Shown here: in pieces, positions 6,179-11,552 of the stretch
How the letters are laid out: the number at the start of each line of letters is the position of its first letter
Position numbering within the stretch: the first letter of the stretch is position 1
DNA from: an uncultured Bacteroidota bacterium
GTDB taxonomy: Bacteria; Bacteroidota; Bacteroidia; Chitinophagales; Chitinophagaceae
Direction of reading: 5' to 3'
Length of the DNA: 11,552 bases
NCBI GenBank assembly: GCA_946479535.1
Contig: CAMLGP010000031.1
Coordinates: 1-11,552, forward strand
The notes under the pieces: model-generated
Databases searched by the model: none
The model's input: only the letters and a program-made list of their open reading frames with translations
Told to the model about the DNA's origin: nothing
Program-made: the position numbers and the translations under genes

Positions 6179-7834
6179 CTATTTATAGAGAAGCGTATAA
6201 TACTCATGCGCCATTCTATTGCTCTCAAACTGGAAGCGAACGTCCTGCATGCTGTTCTTCATTACCTGCCGCCAGGTAGCATAATTCTCATAATAGAGAG
6301 GGAGTATCTCTTTTTCCAGTATCTCATAAAGGCAATTCAGGTCATACATATCCTGATCGTGCACAGACATATTTGCATAATCTGCTTTGGGAACAACAAA
6401 TCCGTTATGTCCATGATTGATGAATTCAGGTATCCAGCCGTCATCAGTAGAAAAATTAATAGCGCCATTCATGGCTGCGGTCATCCCGCTGGTTCCAGAC
6501 GCTTCACGAGGTACGCGTGGATTATTGAGCCAGCAATCTGCAGCCTGTTTCAATCTTTTGGACAGTGTAAGTTCGTATCCGATCACTACTGCCACATTTT
6601 TATAGCGCTTGCTTAAATGCACCAGTTCATTGAATTCACTGATAGCCGGATGGTCAACAGGATACGGTTTACCCGCCCAGATGATCTGAACAGGATATTT
6701 TTTGTTAGTAAGAAGTTTTTCAAATCTCTTTTCATCAGAAGCAATAAGACCTGCTCTTTTATATCCTGCAAATCTGCGTGCCCAGACAATTGTAAATATA
6801 TCCGGGTTGTACAACTTGCCTGTTTGATCGGCTACAATTTCAAATGCCCTGCGTTTCAGGTATTTTTTTCGATCATCAATTCCATAATCATCAACTGCCT
6901 CTTTAAAACGGTATAACTGTTTATCTGCCCAATAGGTATAGTTCTGGGCATTTGTAATGGATATGATCGGGCAGATGCCGTCATATTTTGCCCACATTGC
7001 CCTGGCCACTCTACCGTGTAATTGCGAAACACCATTGGCAATATGTGCAAAACGCAAAGCCACCAGTGAGTGATTGAATGCATCATCCTGGATGCCGGTC
7101 AGTTTCTTAACCTCATCAACACTTAGTCCGCAGAAATAACTCATTTTATGGCAGAGGTAGATATCATGCTTTTCATTCCCTGCTTCTTCCGGAGTATGAG
7201 TGGTAAACACCAGTCTTTTCCTGACTTCTTCCGGCTTGCGGTTGAATTTATTATAGAGGTAGAATGCTGCAGGTAATCCATGTGCTTCATTCAAATGATA
7301 GAGTTCAGGATTAAAACCGATTATATCCAGCAGTTTGGCACCACCCACACCCAGCAAAATAAACTGCGCCACCTTGGTAGCCACATTGGCATCATAAAGA
7401 CGATGGGTAATGGTTTGTGACACATAATCATTCTCAGGCACATCTGTGCTGAGCAGGAAAAGCGGTGCAGATTTAAATGTTTGAGGATTGAGGTAATAGA
7501 CCTTTACCCAAACCGGATGCTCATGTACGTTGATCTGATAACGGATTCCGGTATCTTCCAGGAATCCATATTGTTTTTCATTCCAGGTGACTTCCAGTGT
7601 CTGGTCCTGGTTTCTTTCCTGATCATAATATCCATATTTCCAGAGAATGCCGATAGACACCATGTTCTGTCCAAGTTCATAAGCACTGCGCAAATGAGAA
7701 CCGGCAAGAAAGCCAAGACCACCGCTGTATATTTTCAGGGGCTGGTGGATGGCAAATTCCATCGAGAAATAAGCTACGCGTTTGGAATAATTGGGATCAA
7801 TAGTGTACGGGACCTGATAATTCGTAAAACTCAT
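6179..7834 (-). CDS. GT35-like alpha-glucan phosphorylase family protein lacking the PLP lysine
   Basis: By homology a glycogen/starch phosphorylase relative (phosphorolysis of alpha-1,4-glucan to glucose-1-phosphate, cytosolic). Landmarks in 551 residues: RVAYFSMEFAI (19-29), YSGGLGFLAGSHLRSAYELG (36-55), HLNEAHGLPAAF (180-191), FTTHTPEEAGNE (210-221), NGVSQLHG (267-274), and the donor-phosphate-binding region TIVWARRFAGYKRAGL (348-363). At EASGTSGM (444-451), where phosphorylases continue with the lysine that binds pyridoxal phosphate, this protein has Thr452 (codon ACC, 6479-6481), followed by AAMNGAINFSTDDGW. Length is that of a compact catalytic core; classical phosphorylases are about 800 or more. 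There is no frameshift. Loss of the PLP lysine makes ordinary phosphorolysis doubtful; it could be a divergent clade with another donor. The start matches the conserved N-terminus. It follows the lipoprotein gene by 74 bases and precedes a small membrane-protein gene. Confidence 0.88.
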   Translation of the reverse strand: MSFTNYQVPYTIDPNYSKRVAYFSMEFAIHQPLKIYSGGLGFLAGSHLRSAYELGQNMVSIGILWKYGYYDQERNQDQTLEVTWNEKQYGFLEDTGIRYQINVHEHPVWVKVYYLNPQTFKSAPLFLLSTDVPENDYVSQTITHRLYDANVATKVAQFILLGVGGAKLLDIIGFNPELYHLNEAHGLPAAFYLYNKFNRKPEEVRKRLVFTTHTPEEAGNEKHDIYLCHKMSYFCGLSVDEVKKLTGIQDDAFNHSLVALRFAHIANGVSQLHGRVARAMWAKYDGICPIISITNAQNYTYWADKQLYRFKEAVDDYGIDDRKKYLKRRAFEIVADQTGKLYNPDIFTIVWARRFAGYKRAGLIASDEKRFEKLLTNKKYPVQIIWAGKPYPVDHPAISEFNELVHLSKRYKNVAVVIGYELTLSKRLKQAADCWLNNPRVPREASGTSGMTAAMNGAINFSTDDGWIPEFINHGHNGFVVPKADYANMSVHDQDMYDLNCLYEILEKEILPLYYENYATWRQVMKNSMQDVRFQFESNRMAHEYYTLLYK

Positions 7835-7908
7835 AATGTGTTTAATTTACACGAAGGCGCAAGATAATCGATTGTACAGATATTTTATAATACCTGATTT
7901 GCTGTCTG

Positions 7909-8886
7909 TTATTTTTTCTTTGCCTTCATCACCGCTTTAGGTTTGGCTTCCTTCTTTCTGGGATAAGAGCCATTAAAAGAACAGCGCAAACCCCTGCGTG
8001 CACCGCAGCCACCAACTTCTTTTATAGTGACGGAGGAAGAAGAAAAATTGAACTGGAGCCCACAAGGATCACCCGCTTCATGATATTCAGCCATGGTATT
8101 TGTAACCATACGCGCCACGCCTTTCAGTTCTCCTATGCACTCGCCTTTATTCTTTTCAAAATGTATAAAGAATCGCATGCGATCGGCTTTTCTTCCATCG
8201 CGGAAGGACACCAGGTTCATTGCACCACTGCCATAATCAGCTGTAAACTTCTGTTTGTGGGAAAATGTATCGATCGGATTGATCAGTTCAGTTACCTTAT
8301 CTTCCAGAGATTCCGTAAGGATCAGGGTAAAACCTGCATCATTGTTGAGTACATACTGATCGCTTCCATCACTGGTGCTCCCGTCTTTGTTCCTGCGGGT
8401 AACTTTGCTTGACAGTACAAAGCGGGTATCAATGTCGGCAGTTTGTGTAGTAGCGGAAGAATTATCTGGCTGCAGGATGGGAATACCATCAATAAATTCA
8501 TCATCCTTGTTAAAGCCAAGTGCAAAAACCGCTTGTTTATCTCCACTTGTAACCTTTGCGAAGAGATAGGTCTCTTTTGTTTTGGCGGCCTTGATCCTGG
8601 CCATAGGATATATTTTTAGCTTGGCGTTTTTAGGAAACGCGCGTGTTATTATGGAGTCAGGAACAAATTGGGAAAATACTTTATGGCTGATCAGCAGTGA
8701 ATCATTGTTTTTTTTCGTCAGTGAAGTGTCAGCAAAACGATAAGGCAGTTTGACTTGCGGAAAAAAATCAAGGAAATCAGCCACTTCTACCGGGTCCTCT
8801 CCGGAAAGAGAGACTTTTTTTGATTTACAGGCGAAGACGGCCAGTGCTGTGATAATGACCAAACAGTACGTCCTAAAAACCCTCAT
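7909..8886 (-). CDS. Putative lipoprotein of unknown function
   Basis: I do not recognise this family. The 325-residue product has a signal peptide ending in a lipobox: MRVFRTYCLVIITALAVFAC, with Cys20 the predicted lipidated residue. The residues after it are KSKK, without the acidic run that marks surface export in many Bacteroidota, so a periplasm-facing location is the simplest inference. The middle is polar and beta-rich in appearance, with a low-complexity Ser/Thr/Asp stretch near 140-175 (DNSSATTQTADI; DGSTSDGSD). Near the C-terminus is a cysteine cluster, GGCGARRGLRCSF, plus Cys in GDPCGLQF, possibly disulfides or metal ligands. The last 16 residues are strongly Lys-rich (RKKEAKPKAVMKAKKK). 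It diverges from mntR and is followed on its strand by the phosphorylase-like gene. Confidence 0.8.
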   Translation of the reverse strand: MRVFRTYCLVIITALAVFACKSKKVSLSGEDPVEVADFLDFFPQVKLPYRFADTSLTKKNNDSLLISHKVFSQFVPDSIITRAFPKNAKLKIYPMARIKAAKTKETYLFAKVTSGDKQAVFALGFNKDDEFIDGIPILQPDNSSATTQTADIDTRFVLSSKVTRRNKDGSTSDGSDQYVLNNDAGFTLILTESLEDKVTELINPIDTFSHKQKFTADYGSGAMNLVSFRDGRKADRMRFFIHFEKNKGECIGELKGVARMVTNTMAEYHEAGDPCGLQFNFSSSSVTIKEVGGCGARRGLRCSFNGSYPRKKEAKPKAVMKAKKK

Positions 8887-8901
8887 TTTTAACTTAGTTG
8901 G

Positions 8902-8928
8902 ACCGGCAAATTAAGCGATTCAGCCGGT
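8902..8928. promoter_or_regulatory. Inverted repeat upstream of the lipoprotein gene
   Basis: ACCGGC (8902-8907) and GCCGGT (8923-8928) form a perfect GC-rich inverted repeat with a 15-base AT-rich spacer, 16 bases from the lipoprotein start. Between the arms the minus strand carries TAATTTG, one base short of a TAnnTTTG element. It could be an operator or a leader hairpin for the minus-strand gene. Confidence 0.3.
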
Positions 8929-8980
8929 AATTGGGCAGTTAATTTTATTTGAAAATGCAAAGAGACTTACACCTGTTATT

Positions 8981-9010
8981 TTGATTTCTCGTAAAAATTT
9001 TTTAGGTTTG
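8981..9010 (+). promoter_or_regulatory. Complete Bacteroidota promoter for the mntR-mntH operon
   Basis: TTG at 8981-8983 (within TTTTG) and TAGGTTTG at 9003-9010 are separated by exactly 19 bases, matching the Bacteroidota sigma consensus TTG-N19-TAnnTTTG at both elements. The predicted start is near 9016, about a dozen bases before the GTG at 9030. The -7 element lies within the palindrome at 8999-9018, so metalloregulator binding would block the promoter. Confidence 0.75.
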
Positions 9011-9027
9011 TCTAAAAATAATTTTAG
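8999..9027. promoter_or_regulatory. MntR/DtxR-type operator with three alternating half-sites
   Basis: TTTTTAG (8999-9005) pairs with CTAAAAA (9012-9018) across GTTTGT, giving a core TTTAGG-N4-TCTAAA close to the TTTAGG-N4-CCTAAA pattern I associate with DtxR/MntR sites. CTAAAA (9012-9017) also pairs with TTTTAG (9022-9027) across ATAA, so the central half-site is shared by two overlapping palindromes. The array ends 2 bases before the mntR start codon and covers the -7 element and predicted start. Autoregulation by the adjacent MntR is inferred. Confidence 0.7.
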
Positions 9028-9029
9028 CT

Positions 9030-9692
9030 GTGCTGAACTACTCTACCAGTGAAGAGAATTATATCAAAGCGATCTTCCACCTGCAGAAGGATGGAACAGT
9101 AACCACCAATGAGCTTTCGGCTGAATTGCAAACAAGGCCGGCATCGGTGACTGATATGATGAAAAAATTAAAGACGAAAAAACTGGTGCATTACAAGGCA
9201 TACAAAGGGTTCAGACTAACAGCTGAAGGCAGCCGTGTAGCTCTTCTAATTATCCGGCGTCACCGACTTTGGGAATTTTTCCTGGCTGAGAAATTAAAAT
9301 TCAATTGGGATGAAGTACACGAAGTAGCAGAGGACCTTGAACATGTAAGCAGCAAAAAACTGATTGATAAACTGGATGAATTCCTGGATTTTCCAAGATT
9401 TGATCCTCATGGTGATCCTATTCCTGACAGCAATGGCAAAATTGAGAGCACAAAACAGGTTTGCCTTACCGATGTTCCCATCAATAAACTTACTGTTGTA
9501 GGTCATGTAAGTGATCAATCAAGCGAAATGCTTGAATTATTAGGACATAAAAAAATTGGGATTGGTACGCGACTGGAAGTAATAAAGAAATTCAGTTTTG
9601 ACCTATCCATGGAAATTAAGGTGAAACAACAGCCACCTACCCATATCAGTTGGGACCTGGCGAAAAACATATTTGTGAAGTATGAGAATTGA
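9030..9692 (+). CDS. mntR: MntR/DtxR-family metal-dependent transcriptional regulator
   Basis: Metal-dependent repressor of manganese (possibly iron) uptake. In 220 residues: winged helix-turn-helix about 4-65 (ENYIKAIFHL; recognition helix RPASVTDMMKKLK), dimerisation and metal-binding domain about 66-140, and C-terminal SH3/FeoA-like domain about 145-218. Ligand candidates by alignment to DtxR are His78, Glu82 and His97 (one site) and Glu101, Glu104 and His105 (VAEDLEH, the other). Glu101 replaces the DtxR cysteine (Cys102), as in manganese-specific MntR. Asn10 takes the place of the N-terminal ligand (Met10 in DtxR, Asp8 in B. subtilis MntR), a variation to note. Start is GTG at 9030, since an in-frame TAG at 9003-9005 rules out a longer form. 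Its last 11 bases overlap the start of the transporter gene. Confidence 0.92.
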   Translation: MLNYSTSEENYIKAIFHLQKDGTVTTNELSAELQTRPASVTDMMKKLKTKKLVHYKAYKGFRLTAEGSRVALLIIRRHRLWEFFLAEKLKFNWDEVHEVAEDLEHVSSKKLIDKLDEFLDFPRFDPHGDPIPDSNGKIESTKQVCLTDVPINKLTVVGHVSDQSSEMLELLGHKKIGIGTRLEVIKKFSFDLSMEIKVKQQPPTHISWDLAKNIFVKYEN

Positions 9693-11552
9693 TACACACG
9701 CAGACATTTCCCTGAGCGAGGTACACGAGAGCATCGATACCACCACCCATCACCGTTCTTTGTGGAGGCGAATACTGGCTTTCTTTGGTCCCGCCTACCT
9801 GGTAAGTGTGGGTTATATGGATCCAGGAAACTGGGCTACAGATCTTGCAGGAGGTAGCAAATTTGGCTATTCATTGATCTGGGTTTTGTTAATGAGCAAC
9901 CTGATGGCTTTATTGCTACAAAGTCTTTCAGCAAGGTTGGGAATTGTAAGAAGAAGAGACCTTGCCCAGGCTAACCGGGAAACCTATCCACGCAGTATCA
10001 ATTTTGTTTTATATGTGCTGGCAGAAATAGCTATTGCAGCCTGCGACCTTGCAGAAGTTTTGGGAATGGCGATCGGTATTCAATTGTTGACAGGATTGCC
10101 ATTGATCTGGGGCGTGTTGATCACAGTACTTGATACTTTCCTGCTGTTATTGCTGCAAAGACTGGGAATGCGAAAAATGGAAGTATTCATAATTGGATTG
10201 GTATTTATCATTGGCATGTCTTTTCTGGTTGAAATTATTTTGGCAAAGCCGGAAATGGGAGAAGTGATAAAAGGTTTTGTTCCCAATATTCCCGGGAAGG
10301 AAGCGCTTTATATCGCAATAGGAATTATTGGTGCCACTGTAATGCCCCATAATCTTTACCTGCACTCAGCACTGGTACAAACAAGAAAGATCAAACGCAC
10401 CAAAGAAGGAATAAAACGTGCATTGAAACTGAATTTTATTGATACAACTGTTGCCTTAAATCTTGCATTTCTGGTAAATGCTGCCATTCTTGTACTCGCA
10501 GCTGCTGTATTTTTTAAAACCGGAAGAAATGATATTGCCGATATAAAAGATGCCCACCACCTGTTAGATAAATTGTTGGGAACAAGCCTGGCTCCCATTC
10601 TGTTTGCTGTGGCATTAATTGCTGCCGGACAAAGCTCAACAGTAACCGGAACACTGGCTGGTCAGATTGTGATGGAAGGATACCTGCGGCTTCGCATTAA
10701 TCCCTGGATGAGAAGATTGCTCACCCGGCTTATCGCCATCATTCCGGCAGTAATTGTGATATTGATAAATGGAGAAGACAATATCGAGAGCCTTCTTATA
10801 TTAAGCCAGGTTATATTGAGTCTTCAGTTGGGATTTGCAATCATTCCACTAATACATTTCGTGAGTGATAAAAAAACTATGGGGATTTTTGCGATAAAAC
10901 TTCTGGTACAGATTCTTGCATGGCTAATCACTGCTGTACTGGTATATCTAAATCTGAGAATGGTGAGTGAGCAGGCGGCAGATTATTTTAAGAGCTCCCA
11001 TAATATATTCTGGAAAATTGTGATCATTGCAGGTGGTATCGGTTATGTGCTTTTGCTTATCGTTTCTGTCCTCTACCCTCTTATTAAGAGAAAATGGAAA
11101 AATGTGTTGGTACAAATGCATCCGGAAGCAACTGCCTTACAAACACTTACTACACCCAGCTATTCTTCGGTGGCTGTGGCGCTCGATTTCAGTGAAAATG
11201 ATCAAAAATTACTATCGCATGCACTGGGACAGGGAAGCAATTCTTCAAAATTTATTCTGCTTCATGTGGTAGAGAGCGTGCCTGCACGTATTTATGAATA
11301 TGAAAGTGATGACCTGGAAACGGAAAAAGATAAAGAGCACCTGCACTCCTATGCACAACAATTACGGGAAAGAGGATTTGATGTAGAAGCAAAAGTAGGT
11401 TTTGGCAGCAGGGCAAAAGAAATTGTTCGATTGGTAAAAGAATCTGGAGCAGATATGCTGGTTATCGGAGCGCATGGTCATAGCGGGATAAAAGATTTCT
11501 TCTATGGGGAAACGATCAACACCGTGAGACATGAATTGAAAATACCGGTATT
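9682..11552 (+). CDS. mntH: NRAMP manganese/divalent metal transporter fused to a C-terminal UspA domain (3' end off window)
   Basis: Proton-coupled Mn(II)/Fe(II) importer of the inner membrane. The open frame starts at the ATG at 9682, overlaps mntR by 11 bases and stays open to the edge: 623 full codons plus two bases. TM1 carries the metal-binding motif DPGN (Asp47-Asn50, in VSVGYMDPGNWATDLAGG) and TM6 carries MPH (Met221-His223, in GATVMPHNLYLHS), both diagnostic and intact. Repeated hydrophobic helices run to about residue 470. After a linker (about 470-492), SSVAVALDFSEND (495-507) begins a universal stress protein domain that ends with the nucleotide-loop pattern GAHG-N9-GE (Gly596, Gly599, Gly609), where Glu610 replaces the usual Ser/Thr. 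The domain is nearly complete at IPV, so only a few residues should be missing. Cytoplasmic sensing of ATP or stress by this tail is inference. Confidence 0.95.
   Translation, partial: MRIDTHADISLSEVHESIDTTTHHRSLWRRILAFFGPAYLVSVGYMDPGNWATDLAGGSKFGYSLIWVLLMSNLMALLLQSLSARLGIVRRRDLAQANRETYPRSINFVLYVLAEIAIAACDLAEVLGMAIGIQLLTGLPLIWGVLITVLDTFLLLLLQRLGMRKMEVFIIGLVFIIGMSFLVEIILAKPEMGEVIKGFVPNIPGKEALYIAIGIIGATVMPHNLYLHSALVQTRKIKRTKEGIKRALKLNFIDTTVALNLAFLVNAAILVLAAAVFFKTGRNDIADIKDAHHLLDKLLGTSLAPILFAVALIAAGQSSTVTGTLAGQIVMEGYLRLRINPWMRRLLTRLIAIIPAVIVILINGEDNIESLLILSQVILSLQLGFAIIPLIHFVSDKKTMGIFAIKLLVQILAWLITAVLVYLNLRMVSEQAADYFKSSHNIFWKIVIIAGGIGYVLLLIVSVLYPLIKRKWKNVLVQMHPEATALQTLTTPSYSSVAVALDFSENDQKLLSHALGQGSNSSKFILLHVVESVPARIYEYESDDLETEKDKEHLHSYAQQLRERGFDVEAKVGFGSRAKEIVRLVKESGADMLVIGAHGHSGIKDFFYGETINTVRHELKIPV

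Noticed and set aside
7481..7867. 128-codon plus-strand open frame inside the phosphorylase-like gene
   Set aside because: It lies antisense to a region with clear GT35 motifs and its translation shows no recognisable domain.
7860..7894. Weak promoter (TATCTTG, minus) and AT-rich hairpin between the lipoprotein and phosphorylase-like genes
   Set aside because: The -7 element lacks one T and the six-pair stem includes a G-T pair; neither is strong enough to list.
11027..11272. 81-codon plus-strand frame within the transporter gene
   Set aside because: It is an alternative frame of the continuous Nramp-Usp coding sequence, which covers this stretch without a stop.
1..11552. Mobile elements, CRISPR arrays, tRNA or rRNA genes, defence islands
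   Set aside because: No transposase, integrase, regular spaced repeat, cloverleaf or rRNA-like sequence was seen; the gene content is ordinary chromosomal metabolism and homeostasis.

Overview
The window looks like chromosomal DNA of a Bacteroidota bacterium, most likely near the Chitinophagaceae. I infer this from moderate GC, the near absence of Shine-Dalgarno sequences, several exact copies of the Bacteroidota -7 promoter element TAnnTTTG, and family variants typical of the phylum: a short LuxC-type acyl-CoA reductase divergent from a small ferredoxin, a long-form IspH, a short GT35-like glucan phosphorylase, and an NRAMP transporter fused to a universal stress protein domain. I see no insertion sequence, phage gene, CRISPR array, tRNA or rRNA. 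No gene-free stretch exceeds 300 bases.

Layout. (1) 1-1223: the N-terminus of a ferredoxin (minus strand, cut by the window edge) diverges from an acyl-CoA reductase gene (plus). The 162-base gap between them holds repeated CGAAAAC elements, an inverted repeat and a leader hairpin. (2) 1480-3068: a Do/HtrA serine protease gene with a strong terminator shared with the convergent gene. (3) 3066-4352 (minus): a cytoplasmic GH13 alpha-amylase-like enzyme. (4) 4353-4523: a divergent intergenic region rich in inverted and direct AT repeats, then ispH (4524-5756, plus), which appears to be transcribed leaderless. (5) 5745-8886: a minus-strand run of lipoprotein, glucan phosphorylase-like protein and small three-segment membrane protein; the last interlocks tail to tail with ispH. 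(6) 8999-11552: an MntR/DtxR-type metalloregulator gene with an operator-like palindrome lying on its own promoter, overlapping an Nramp-Usp fusion gene that runs off the window.

How the genes relate. The GH13 enzyme and the phosphorylase-like protein fit intracellular alpha-glucan (glycogen or maltodextrin) turnover. HtrA serves envelope protein quality control, and IspH is the last step of the MEP isoprenoid pathway. The mntR-mntH pair forms a self-contained manganese homeostasis operon whose promoter and operator can be read directly. The points most worth a second look are the threonine at the usual PLP-lysine position of the phosphorylase-like protein, the promoter/operator overlap in front of mntR, the Nramp-Usp fusion, the leaderless ispH start, and the repeat cluster between the amylase gene and ispH.
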